Source of the DNA: Barthelona sp. PCE
Taxonomy: Eukaryota > Metamonada: BaSk clade
NCBI GenBank assembly: GCA_040285745.1
Contig: JAUFOR010000008.1
Span: 1,550,001-1,614,000 of the forward strand
Direction: 5' to 3'
DNA length: 64,000 nt
This document shows positions 18,408 through 27,120 of the stretch, piece by piece. Each line of letters starts with the position of its first letter. Positions within the stretch are counted from its first letter, which is position 1. A program made the position numbers and the translations under genes. The notes beneath the pieces are model-generated. The model was not told the DNA's origin. It searched no databases and saw only the letters and a list, made by a program, of their open reading frames with translations.

Positions 18408-19625
18408 ATGTCTTTTGAACTACAGAAGCAGATAAGGGAGAACGCAAACGTTTTCAGTTCATGTGTTAATTCATTAAAGCAATGGACGAAGGATATTTCT
18501 GAGGAAGATGAACGCTTGCTTGAACAGAGTAGAACCAGTGAACCTGTGAAGCGTTTTGAGAACGGGGAGAAGGTTAACAACACAGAGAATGCTGAAAAAC
18601 ATAAAGAATTAGGTAACCGATTTTTTAAGAAATCTGATTTTGGGCAGGCTATTGCCCAGTACACAAAGGGTCTTGAATTCGCTGCCGACCACCATGTGTT
18701 GTTAGGTAACCGCGGTATGTGTTATCTTCGACTTCAACAATACGAGCATTGCGTAGCTGATTCTTCTAAGGCAATTCGGATTAAGCCTGACTATGTCAAG
18801 CCATATGACCGCAAGGGCAAAGCACTAAAGGCTCTGGGGAAGTTTGAAGAGGCCTTGGCAGTGTATGAAGAAGGTCTAGTGCATTGTAAGACTGAGAAGC
18901 AAAACAGGATGTTTGCTGTTGCGATGGATGATATAGCCAAGACACTGAAGGAAATGGAGGAACTCATGGGACCGTATACCAGCCTGGATTCTAATATCAA
19001 GAAACAAGATTTGAAAGAAAAAAAGGTTGTGCAAATGAAAGAGCCTGAACCAGTTGCTGTTGAGGAGGAAATTCCAAAACCCAAACCTAAAAAGAAGAAG
19101 AGGATCATCATCATTGAATCTGATTCAGACAGTGAGGAAGAACCGATGATTGAGGAGGCTCCAATCTCCGCAAAGGAGGAAGAGCCTGCCGTTGATGAAA
19201 TCCCTGAAGAGAAGGAAGAGCAAAATGATGCAGAAATAATTGCTCTCGCTGCCAAACATGATATTGCATCTTCTGCATATAGTTTTGAACGCATTTATAA
19301 CGAGATCAAGACCTCCCCTAAGGCATTGTTTACGTATTTGATGAGAATAGATCCTCAGCAAATTTCAGTATTTATTGGTACCATTTCAAACGGTGTGATT
19401 TTTGGAAAGATTATCAACGCATTGTATCTAGAAATGACAGTGAGCAATGTGCACGACATCTCCGGTATTGTACAGAGTTTTACAACCATTAACAGACTGA
19501 GTATTCTGAGAAGAAGTTTGAGCAGTGATGCTGTTAGTGAATTACAACAACTCGTTGCTTTTGTTGAGGAAAATGATGCCGGAAACATGACAACGGTGCG
19601 AAAGAAGTTCAAAATGAAGAAATAA
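18408..19625 (+). CDS. RPAP3: RPAP3-like R2TP co-chaperone
   Basis: The 405-residue product has three TPR motifs at about 63-165 (AEKHKELGNRFFKKSDF, then NRGMCYLRLQQYEHCV and YDRKGKALKALGKFEEAL). These bind HSP90/HSP70 tails. A Lys/Glu-rich linker contains a CK2-like acidic run (ESDSDSEEEP). The end, about 285-390, is an RPAP3_C (monad-binding) domain starting SAYSFERIYNEIKTSPKALFTYL. RPAP3 joins PIH1 proteins and RUVBL1/2 in R2TP, which assembles RNA polymerases, snoRNPs and, in flagellates, dynein arms. RUVBL2 is encoded at 58.2-59.7 kb. SPAG1 is an alternative label because it shares the TPR and C-terminal domains. Confidence 0.85.
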   Translation: MSFELQKQIRENANVFSSCVNSLKQWTKDISEEDERLLEQSRTSEPVKRFENGEKVNNTENAEKHKELGNRFFKKSDFGQAIAQYTKGLEFAADHHVLLGNRGMCYLRLQQYEHCVADSSKAIRIKPDYVKPYDRKGKALKALGKFEEALAVYEEGLVHCKTEKQNRMFAVAMDDIAKTLKEMEELMGPYTSLDSNIKKQDLKEKKVVQMKEPEPVAVEEEIPKPKPKKKKRIIIIESDSDSEEEPMIEEAPISAKEEEPAVDEIPEEKEEQNDAEIIALAAKHDIASSAYSFERIYNEIKTSPKALFTYLMRIDPQQISVFIGTISNGVIFGKIINALYLEMTVSNVHDISGIVQSFTTINRLSILRRSLSSDAVSELQQLVAFVEENDAGNMTTVRKKFKMKK

Positions 19626-19690
19626 AAAATTTTGGCTGTTTATTCATTTGTTACGTTTTTCACGGTTTCTTTGAATTGAACTGATTAGCC

Positions 19691-22600
19691 ATGGAAGACG
19701 CAACCACAAAGGGTGCATTAACTGAACAAGAACTGTTACAGGATGATTCATTATTCCAACAAACGGATTACAGCGATGAATACGATGTTGAACGACAGGA
19801 ATTAGAGCAAAGGGTAGTCGACCTCTTCCTTGAGCACATTGATGAGTACAGGGAATATGTTAAAACTGGTATTTCTGAGTATCCTGGTCTCTTGAAGGAG
19901 ATTGATGTCGATTTACTCTACAAGAAGGCAGAAGGTCATATAGATGAGAGGACCAGTACACCTACACCAATGGACGAGGTGGTTATGCCACCTATAAGTG
20001 TTCGCCATTCAAAGCACCGTTATAAGGCACGTGATCTTGCCTCACCTCACACAGTCGACCACACGACGCCATTTGTCACTTCTTCTGTCTTTACGCAACC
20101 TAAATGTATGATAAATGGAGTTCTACGATCGCACCAGATTAGCGGTCTTTCTTTCTTACTACGCGCAATTGAAACGGTTGGCGGCGCCATCCTTGCCGAC
20201 GAAATGGGTCTCGGCAAGACCATTCAAGCCATTGCACTGATTGCCAATCTGTACGAGGCAAAATCAAACGAGAAGAAAATGAGATTTATTCGGGATCGTT
20301 CGTTCAGATTACAGATGGAACGCCAGGCGAGGGAAGAGGCAAGCGAGGAGACAGAAGAAGACGAGGGTGAGCTTGAGATGGAAGAGATTCCTGAGCTTGA
20401 AGAAAAATCTGAGGAGGAAAATTCCGAGGAAGAAAACAGTGATGAAGATGATGATGATGATGGATTGGAAAGCCTCAAGTGGCTTCCTCTATGGTGGATT
20501 GAAAAAGAAGATCCAATTCATGAATTTTTTAACAAAGGGGATGACAAATTCCTGGTAGTTGTACCCAAATCCACATTGCCCAATTGGGATCTAGAGTTCA
20601 AGAAATGGGTACCCTCCGTCGAGACATTTGTGTTTTGGGGAGAGTCTGTGGAAAGATCATTGATGGTTAGATCCCAATCATCACCAATGAAGAACGGTTG
20701 CTTTGACGTCTGTATTACAACATACGACGTTGTCATGCGTGAGATGGCGGCATTCAACAGGTTTAACTGGCGTATAGCTATCTTTGATGAGGGCCACAAG
20801 CTCAAAAACAAAAATGCCCAAATTACTCAGAAGTGTAAGGCTATTTCTGCTGATGCTCGTGTTCTTCTCACTGGAACGCCTCTCCAAAACGACATGTATG
20901 AACTATGGTCCATCCTTAACGTTTTGAACCCGTCTATTTTTGACAACGAAGCAACCTTCATCCGTTGGTTCTGTCGGCCGAAACATCTTGCATCTGATGT
21001 GTTAGATGGGTACCGTGCAACCATTGCGGCTGGGAAACAGATTAGGTGCCGTCTGAAACCGATATATGAGCTGAACGAGGACGTTGTGCACAAGTTGCAT
21101 GTTGTTTTACAGATGGTGATGCTCAGGAGAGTCAAGAGCGAGGTGGAGAACATCCCACCAAAGGTAGAGACAAAAATCATTGCACCATTGACAGTTTTGC
21201 AACTGCGCATATACCAACAGATTATAGTGAATGGTCTAGCACAGAAGGCCCGGAATGATTTGTTCGAGCCCGGCACAAACACCCAGTACGCATCCACGGA
21301 CCTGCAAAATACCATCATGGAGCTTAGGAAGTGCGTTAACCACCCATATTTGTTCAAAGGTGTGGAACCACAGCCGTTCATAGAAGGTGAGCACCTAGTT
21401 GAGGCCAGCGGCAAGATGCGCCTGCTAGATATGCTCCTGGCGCGATTGAAGCAGCGTGGATCAAAGGTTCTCCTGTTCTCACAGTTCACAATGATGCTTG
21501 ACGTTCTACAAGACTACTGTATCATGCGTGGACACAGCTTCTGCCGCCTTGACGGCAGTACTAGGTACGAGGATCGCGCAAAGGGCATCGCCAGGTTCAA
21601 CAACGATGAAAGTGTGTTCTTGTACCTTCTATCAACCCGTGCAGGAGGCCTTGGCATCAACCTCACAAAGGCAGACGTTGTCATCCTCTACGACAGCGAC
21701 TGGAACGCACAGGTCGACCTACAGGCCATCGACAGGTGCCATCGCATTGGGCAACGCAAACCTGTATCGGTCTTCCGGCTCATGACGATGAGTGTAGAGC
21801 AGCGCATCGTAGAGCGCGCGGAGGCCAAGCTCCGGCTGGACGCTCTCGTGATGGAACAGGCACGTGTCGCCGAACTTAACCAAAACCTTTCTAAAGACCA
21901 GCTTCTTTCTCTGATCAGCTACGGTAGCGACAGAATATTCTCTGCAGTTGGTTCATTCGACAGTGTAGGGGGCATTGAGGATCTTGAGGTTGGTGAGAAC
22001 GACAAAGATCTTGTCTTTTTTAGTGACGATGCAAAGCTAGATGATACGTTTGTTTCTCAAATTCTTGATGAGAACACGCAGGGTATCACCACGGCCCTGC
22101 AGACGGAGGCAAAGACGCTTGCGGACGAGGCTGAAGTAACTGAGGACTTGCTCAAGATGTCAATGATCCAGACGGCGGAAGACGGTGACATGACCTCCGC
22201 TTTGGAGAGCAGGATCCATACCCTTGTTGAAGACGAAGACGAGAACAAGCGCGCGGAGAAGCGTCGTCTGCGTCTAGAGAGGCAGCGCGAGTTACTGAAT
22301 AAGAAGAAGAGGGAAGCAAAGAACGTCAAATTCGCCAAGCCGACCAAGCCAAAGACACTGTTCTATCACCTCGTAAGCAGCGAGCACGCACAGCTCATGC
22401 AAAAGAAGTACGAGCACGAGAAGACAGTGTATGACTGGTCGATGGCGAACTTCGAGCTCCTAAATGATTTAGCCCCTTTAGAATCAAAGCAGGAGCTGTC
22501 TGATGCTGAAGCAGAGAAGCTGGTTGATCTCAAGAGAAAGCACGCAGTCGCACGACGGGGGTTGCAACAGCAACTAAATGAACAGGGCGAGTTTACTGCT

Positions 22601-23242
22601 ATGGAGGAGACAAGGCTCACCGAGCTCGCAACCGACGGTTACACTGACTTCCGCAGGAAGGACTACAACGCGTTCATCAACGTCCTGCGCGAACACATTG
22701 ATAGCTCTGTAGAATTAATCGTGCAGGAGCTCAACAACGAATTAGATGAGTTAGATGATATTCAGTGCAAAAACTATTATACTCGATTCATGCAGCTGGC
22801 AACTGATGGCATTGACCCGTATGCACGTGAGATACAGAAGGTGCACCAGTACATCAAAAGGCAATATGCAGCAGATATGAAGAAGAAGCTAAGGGCTACA
22901 TGCATCACGGAACATATCTCCAGATTGGGCACACATAAAGCAGATGCGGAGTTCAGAACTCTCATGCCCATCACAGTCGGAAACCCCATCGCGCGGATGT
23001 CTTTATGTGGAATGGCAGCTGCTGGTTCAGAAAACGCAACAAGTGATATTATGGAGTTTGTGCGTGATAGTAAGACAGCGCTTTGTGATTTCTATATGCA
23101 AAGCGTTGAGGAGCCTGAGATCAAAGAAGAGCTCAAGAGCCATATAAAGAAAATGCAAGCCAAATATGAGAAAGAAAATCCCATTCCTGCTCGCCCTGAT
23201 CCGCAAAAAGGTGGACTCTCCAAGAAGAAGCAGCGAACATAA
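19691..23242 (+). CDS. ISWI: ISWI-type SNF2 chromatin-remodelling ATPase
   Basis: This 1183-residue protein has both SNF2 lobes: Walker A DEMGLGKT (about 172), motif II DEGH (about 366), LLTGTPLQN, LLSTRAGGLGINL and RCHRIGQ (about 683). The stretch VERAEAKLRLDALVMEQ followed by LSKDQLLSLISYGSDRIF is the NegC-type signature of ISWI. A SANT/SLIDE-like region begins at about 980 with DGYTDFRRKDYNAFINVL. ISWI slides and spaces nucleosomes. A Glu/Asp-rich insertion of roughly 100 residues lies between motifs I and Ia (about 188-290). Motif II is DEGH, as in SNF2/BRG1, rather than the usual ISWI DEAH. GC is higher within the helicase lobes than in the neighbours. It lies 65 bp after RPAP3. Confidence 0.9.
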   Translation: MEDATTKGALTEQELLQDDSLFQQTDYSDEYDVERQELEQRVVDLFLEHIDEYREYVKTGISEYPGLLKEIDVDLLYKKAEGHIDERTSTPTPMDEVVMPPISVRHSKHRYKARDLASPHTVDHTTPFVTSSVFTQPKCMINGVLRSHQISGLSFLLRAIETVGGAILADEMGLGKTIQAIALIANLYEAKSNEKKMRFIRDRSFRLQMERQAREEASEETEEDEGELEMEEIPELEEKSEEENSEEENSDEDDDDDGLESLKWLPLWWIEKEDPIHEFFNKGDDKFLVVVPKSTLPNWDLEFKKWVPSVETFVFWGESVERSLMVRSQSSPMKNGCFDVCITTYDVVMREMAAFNRFNWRIAIFDEGHKLKNKNAQITQKCKAISADARVLLTGTPLQNDMYELWSILNVLNPSIFDNEATFIRWFCRPKHLASDVLDGYRATIAAGKQIRCRLKPIYELNEDVVHKLHVVLQMVMLRRVKSEVENIPPKVETKIIAPLTVLQLRIYQQIIVNGLAQKARNDLFEPGTNTQYASTDLQNTIMELRKCVNHPYLFKGVEPQPFIEGEHLVEASGKMRLLDMLLARLKQRGSKVLLFSQFTMMLDVLQDYCIMRGHSFCRLDGSTRYEDRAKGIARFNNDESVFLYLLSTRAGGLGINLTKADVVILYDSDWNAQVDLQAIDRCHRIGQRKPVSVFRLMTMSVEQRIVERAEAKLRLDALVMEQARVAELNQNLSKDQLLSLISYGSDRIFSAVGSFDSVGGIEDLEVGENDKDLVFFSDDAKLDDTFVSQILDENTQGITTALQTEAKTLADEAEVTEDLLKMSMIQTAEDGDMTSALESRIHTLVEDEDENKRAEKRRLRLERQRELLNKKKREAKNVKFAKPTKPKTLFYHLVSSEHAQLMQKKYEHEKTVYDWSMANFELLNDLAPLESKQELSDAEAEKLVDLKRKHAVARRGLQQQLNEQGEFTAMEETRLTELATDGYTDFRRKDYNAFINVLREHIDSSVELIVQELNNELDELDDIQCKNYYTRFMQLATDGIDPYAREIQKVHQYIKRQYAADMKKKLRATCITEHISRLGTHKADAEFRTLMPITVGNPIARMSLCGMAAAGSENATSDIMEFVRDSKTALCDFYMQSVEEPEIKEELKSHIKKMQAKYEKENPIPARPDPQKGGLSKKKQRT

Positions 23243-23267
23243 TCACATTTACAATAATTTCATCAAG

Positions 23268-24518
23268 CTATTCATTCTTTAGCTTCTTCATGTTGCGACG
23301 TTCCCGTATCCTAGAGATTGCACCATAGGTGACCCATAGACCGAGGCCTACTGCCCACATCCAGTACTTCCAGTACATCTTGGGCTTGCCAATAAACAAA
23401 TATCCAGAATGTCTTGCGATGAATAATATCTCTGACAAAACCATAAAGAGAGCCAACCACGCCGATTGTCTCAACTTCGCCTTCCTCTTTGTCGCCCATT
23501 CGTACAGCTCGGCGGCACCAAGCAATGAGCTCAAGAACCAAAGTAAAAGTCTATACAGATTCCAATTGTGGGTTGTTGGAACCAACAAAATCGACTTCCA
23601 CCAAAATGCATTGAGGTCCACAACCTCGAGCATGATCATGACGAGTGTGGCGCCGAAGAAACGGCGCATGGACTCGAACATGCCCCAGTGGTAAGAAGTG
23701 AATGAATACGGAGCAACCAAGTTAATCTTTCTGCTAACAAACGATTTGCCAGCCTCCTTCTTTTTCCTGTCCTTCGGTTTGAGCCATGAGAACGTCTTAA
23801 TACTGAGATACTCGCATGTGATCATTCCAAAGTGGATACCAAGACCGTTGCACAGTAATACATCAATTACCCAGCTATCCCACCAGCATTCACTGAAATT
23901 GACGAGGACGTGCTTGAAAGTGAGCTCCACGAACTCAAACAGAATGGATGTAATCCACAGCATTTTGTAGTCGCGCAGAATGAGGGCCTTCATGTGCCAA
24001 CCGATGATATGTGCGAAGAAAAATTCATCGTCAATGATAGGCTTAATGTTAACCCACTTTACGGAGCAGTCACCCATGTAATCACGCTCAGCAACAGTCT
24101 CAATTCCCGTGATCGGGTCAATCTTGTTCAGAATACCTCGTGTTATATCCAAGGGCATGAATGCTAAAAACAGCATAAAGCAACCGTATAAGAGTTGTAC
24201 TGCGTTTAGGCAGCGCCAAAAGACGGGATGTGGACGTTGAAAGATTATATCTTTTCCCTGAAAAACAAAAAAAAGCACTACACCAAAACAAATTACCTTA
24301 ATTGCACGGAACACTTGTCCTTCTAAAGTTTCTGGCATTTTCGACATGAAAAGATACGCTGCAAGTGCGGCGAAGCCCACAAAAAGTGCTGTGATGGTAT
24401 GTGGAGTGCTAAGCACTGTTGGAATATCTTTCTCTTCGTAGATACTATGTTCGTCAACATATTCTTCGTCCAAATCGGTCCTCAGCGCCTCTCGGAGACT
24501 CTCCATATCCATACTCAT
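23268..24518 (-). CDS. PTDSS: Phosphatidylserine synthase, base-exchange type
   Basis: This 416-residue multi-pass ER protein has the hallmark QRPHPVFWR and NFSECWWDSWVIDVLLCNGLG segments of eukaryotic PSS1/PSS2. These enzymes exchange the headgroup of phosphatidylcholine or phosphatidylethanolamine for serine. About nine hydrophobic segments are seen between residues 37 and 400. The N-terminal 36 residues are acidic and the C-terminus is basic (RERRNMKKLK), as expected for cytosolic tails. An intron-like in-frame stretch around 24254-24293 encodes a needed membrane helix and is kept as coding. It converges on ISWI with a 25-bp gap. Either Met1 or a Met a few codons on could be the start. Confidence 0.9.
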   Translation of the reverse strand: MSMDMESLREALRTDLDEEYVDEHSIYEEKDIPTVLSTPHTITALFVGFAALAAYLFMSKMPETLEGQVFRAIKVICFGVVLFFVFQGKDIIFQRPHPVFWRCLNAVQLLYGCFMLFLAFMPLDITRGILNKIDPITGIETVAERDYMGDCSVKWVNIKPIIDDEFFFAHIIGWHMKALILRDYKMLWITSILFEFVELTFKHVLVNFSECWWDSWVIDVLLCNGLGIHFGMITCEYLSIKTFSWLKPKDRKKKEAGKSFVSRKINLVAPYSFTSYHWGMFESMRRFFGATLVMIMLEVVDLNAFWWKSILLVPTTHNWNLYRLLLWFLSSLLGAAELYEWATKRKAKLRQSAWLALFMVLSEILFIARHSGYLFIGKPKMYWKYWMWAVGLGLWVTYGAISRIRERRNMKKLKNE

Positions 24519-24827
24519 AATAATTTAAATGGCTGGTGAAGAAAAGGGCAACAATTTCGAAAACATTATTACAATAATATCTGTGTTAAGAAGGGGATAA
24601 TTATTAGTTTTTTGAGGCATTTACTGAATCGAAATTTTTGTGAATTGGTTCTATGTTAACCTGCCTCTTTTAAAGCTAAGCTTTCCCATTCTTTGCGCAT
24701 AACGTAAATCACATTATATATTATTGAATCTCCTGTTTTGGTTGTTAAAACAACAGCACGGTGATGCTGTTGTAAATAGTCAGCAAAAAAGTGTATGGTA
24801 ATTTTACTCATCTGATGTCGTAGATGT
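24519..24827. other. Spacer between RPS11 3' end and PSS 5' end
   Basis: This 309-bp AT-rich region carries the phosphatidylserine synthase promoter. It also holds a perfect 9-bp inverted repeat (24750-24773), listed separately, in the 3' flank of RPS11. No gene is seen. Confidence 0.5.
24750..24773. repeat. Perfect 9-bp inverted repeat, 6-nt loop
   Basis: ACAACAGCA and TGCTGTTGT pair perfectly around the loop CGGTGA. It lies 55-78 bases downstream of the RPS11 stop on the minus strand. It could be a 3'UTR hairpin, a transcript-end signal or part of a small RNA. No poly-T tract follows directly. Confidence 0.6.
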
Positions 24828-25766
24828 CTACATCATAGCGAACTTCTTCTTCTTCAGACTGATCTCCTGAGCCTCAACACCGAGAACGTTGAAACGAACA
24901 GTCTTAGAAAGAGGACGGCACTCACCAATGGTAACAATATCACCATCCTTGCAACGGTAAGCGGGGGAGATGTGAGCGGGAACGTTGGAGTGACGCTTCT
25001 CGTATCTGTTGTACTTCTTGATGTAATGAAGGTAATCACGACGGACAATAATGGTACGCTTCATCTTGGAAGAGTGAACAATACCACGAAGAATACGGCC
25101 ACGAATGGAGACGTTACCGACGAAGGGGCACTTCTTATCGATGTAAGTACCGTTAATGGCGGTCTGAGGGGTCTTGATACCAAGACCAACCTCCTTAACA
25201 AAGCGAGTGGCCTTCTTGCCCTTCTTAAGAGACATGTTCTTACCAACGAAAATGGTAGGTTGCTTCTGGAAGCCAGCTTCAGTTTGAATCTAGGTATTAG
25301 TTAAGTATGGACTAAAAATGCAAATATTTAGGCAATTGTAAATGAGTATGTGCTATACTAGGGAGCAGTACGGGGATACCACCCAACTAGATATAGCATA
25401 CGATAGAAAAACAGTACCAAGAAGTAGTAAATAAAACCTCAGTACCCCTTGCGTTTTGAACCGTTTATGTAATGCGATCACGCATCGATTCGTGCATATA
25501 TTTGGTTTGGGTGTGTATATATGCGTTTCAACAATTTTGGGGATTGTATTTCTGATATATATCTTTGGGGAAGATATACATCTATTTGAAACTTGGGAAT
25601 CCATGCCACGCCATCCCGTTTATATCAGGACAAGCATAAACGACTGTTTTAGAAACTACAAAACACATAAGAAAAAAAAGCTCTATATACCAACGGAGAA
25701 AAGGCTTTTGATGGGGATAAACCTTTTCGCCAGCATGCTTGCATTAAAAATACATACATCAGACAT
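24828..25766 (-). CDS. RPS11: 40S ribosomal protein S11 (uS17), spliced
   Basis: The gene has two exons: 25766-25758 (ATGTCTGAT, M-S-D) and 25289-24828. Exon 2 reads [14 protein letters not shown], the conserved uS17 N-terminus, directly from the splice acceptor, where an in-frame TAG would otherwise block translation. The joined product is 156 residues, close to the 158 of human RPS11. It has the family segments [38 protein letters not shown] and [15 protein letters not shown]. uS17 binds 18S rRNA in the small subunit. The 468-nt intron has ends GTATGT and ACTAATACCTAG. The gene is divergent from RPS24 across 314 bp, so the two may share a bidirectional promoter. Confidence 0.93.
25290..25757 (-). 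other. RPS11 intron (468 nt)
   Basis: The donor GTATGT is at 25757-25752 and the branch/acceptor block ACTAATACCTAG at 25301-25290 on the minus strand. Removing it restores the conserved RPS11 N-terminus in frame, which is strong evidence. It is ten times longer than the RUVBL2 intron. I looked for C/D-box and H/ACA snoRNA marks and found none that convince. Open frames within it (for example 25456-25815 on the plus strand) look accidental. Confidence 0.88.
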
Positions 25767-26080
25767 TCTAAAAAGAGAAGTAAAAGTAAAAGGAAGTTAC
25801 TCTCACTTGCTATAGCTTTTCCATCTCTATTCGTTTACAATAAGCCTTGATCAAAGGAGACAAACGTCAAAACATGTGAATAACATATGTATATAAGAAT
25901 TTTGCAATGTATGAATTTTTTCTTGAATGAACAACAATAAATGAATGTTTTATGACGATGCCACAACGTAATAGACGCTATATAGTCTATGTGGGAGCTT
26001 GACAGTTCCATTTAGTAAACGAACAACTTCCTTTTTCTTTTCTCTGCATTTTTACGTTTAGTTTCTTAAACTTTTTGAAA
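25767..26080. promoter_or_regulatory. Divergent ribosomal-protein promoter region
   Basis: This 314-bp AT-rich region lies between the start codons of RPS11 (minus) and RPS24 (plus). It should hold both promoters and both leaders. A pyrimidine-rich stretch (TTCCTTTTTCTTTTCTCTGC) lies about 30-55 bases before the RPS24 ATG. No TATA box or repeated element can be assigned with confidence. Confidence 0.45.
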
Positions 26081-26530
26081 ATGGTTGAAATCAAGCAGAA
26101 CGAAGTCTCTATGCGTGTTCGTAAGTTCATGACTAACCCTATCCTCAGCCGCAAGCAAATGCTCGTTGATGTCTACCACTACGGTGTTAAGAGCACATCT
26201 GCCGTCTCCCGTAAGGCCATTGCTGAGCGCCTCTCCATCCTTTACAACGTTGCTTCTCCCCAGCTCGTTCACGTCTTCAATGTCGCTACTGCTTTCGGTG
26301 GTGGTAAGACCACTTGCAAGGCTCACATCTACGACAGAGTTGAGGACCTTGAGGCCATCGAGCCCCGCTTCAGACGCTGGAGAAACCTCGAAGAGGAGCA
26401 GAAGAAACAGCTCCTCGACGACAGAAGATCTTCCCGTAAGACTAGAGTCGTTCGTCGTTCCACCAAGAACAAGCTGAAGAAGTTCTTCAAGAAGCCTTCC
26501 AAGGATAAGGTTGCTGTTAAGAACTCTTAA
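26081..26530 (+). CDS. RPS24: 40S ribosomal protein S24 (eS24)
   Basis: The ATG at 26081 gives 149 residues. The conserved eS24 core is clear: SMRVRKFMTNPILSRKQML, DVYHYGVKSTSAVSRKAIAERL, then VHVFNVATAFGGGKTTC with the hallmark FGGGKTT loop. The C-terminal third is strongly basic (RKTRVVRRSTKNKLKKFFKK), as in other eS24 proteins, though its sequence differs from animals. It acts in 18S rRNA maturation and in the small subunit. Codon use is visibly C-ending and biased, as expected for high expression. No intron is needed. Confidence 0.95.
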   Translation: MVEIKQNEVSMRVRKFMTNPILSRKQMLVDVYHYGVKSTSAVSRKAIAERLSILYNVASPQLVHVFNVATAFGGGKTTCKAHIYDRVEDLEAIEPRFRRWRNLEEEQKKQLLDDRRSSRKTRVVRRSTKNKLKKFFKKPSKDKVAVKNS

Positions 26531-26877
26531 TCGCGCTTATTTGTTTAACTACTACTGTGCTAAGACAGAGAGTAAAGTGCTATTCTGAATAGTTTTGTTT
26601 TTTATGTTGAAATATATTAAATTGCAGTGTTTGTTATAACATCAACCTACATTGTTTTTTGAATAAATCAACCCTTTAAATCACCATATTCTTTTATTTG
26701 TACCCTTCTAATACCATAATAATCTTTCGATATTGTGATACAAAGAATATTACAAAAATATTTGGACATTACCAGATAACAAGAAATACATACCCTCTAC
26801 AGACCACAAAACAGCATTTCAGGCGGTATAACAGGCAACAAAGGAAAACGAAATGCAAACCTGTTTTCAACCTTATA
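26531..26877. other. AT-rich spacer
   Basis: These 347 bp are the 3' flank of RPS24 and the leader of the next small gene. The frame of that gene is open back to 26698 but without family support. GAATAAATC near 26660 could be a poly(A) signal. No RNA gene is seen. Confidence 0.5.
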
Positions 26878-27120
26878 ATGACTAAACACACTAAAAGTTC
26901 AAAGAAAAGCTTTGTTCGCAACACAAGAGAGGTCAATATCATCAGAAAATCCAAATTTACAACCAAAAAGAAAGTAGAAAAAGCAACACTTGATCAATTT
27001 AAACAAATATTCATTGATCCATTTAAAAAACTGGCTCAAAAGGAAGGATTCGCTGTGTTACATGAGTTTTCGCTCATAATAAGTGGAAAATCAATACGAT
27101 TCGTTCAAACCGCCTATTGA
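26878..27120 (+). CDS. Small basic hypothetical protein (80 aa)
   Basis: The ATG at 26878 opens an 80-residue frame ending TGA. The first 40 residues are Lys/Arg/Ser/Thr-rich (KHTKSSKKSFVRNTREVN). The rest includes an amphipathic helix (ATLDQFKQIFIDPFKKLAQK) and a hydrophobic end. This could be a small RNA- or ribosome-associated protein, but I recognise no family. It overlaps the convergent EB1 stop by 7 bp. An in-frame upstream extension to 26698 is possible but less protein-like. Confidence 0.55.
   Translation: MTKHTKSSKKSFVRNTREVNIIRKSKFTTKKKVEKATLDQFKQIFIDPFKKLAQKEGFAVLHEFSLIISGKSIRFVQTAY

Noticed and set aside
24254-24293. Intron-like GTAATT...TTTCAG segment (39 nt) in phosphatidylserine synthase
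   Set aside because: It is in frame, encodes a needed membrane helix, and lacks the fused CTNAY...AG end.
25456-25815. 119-codon plus-strand frame across the RPS11 intron
   Set aside because: It overlaps the RPS11 start and intron antisense, has biased AT composition and no recognisable domain.
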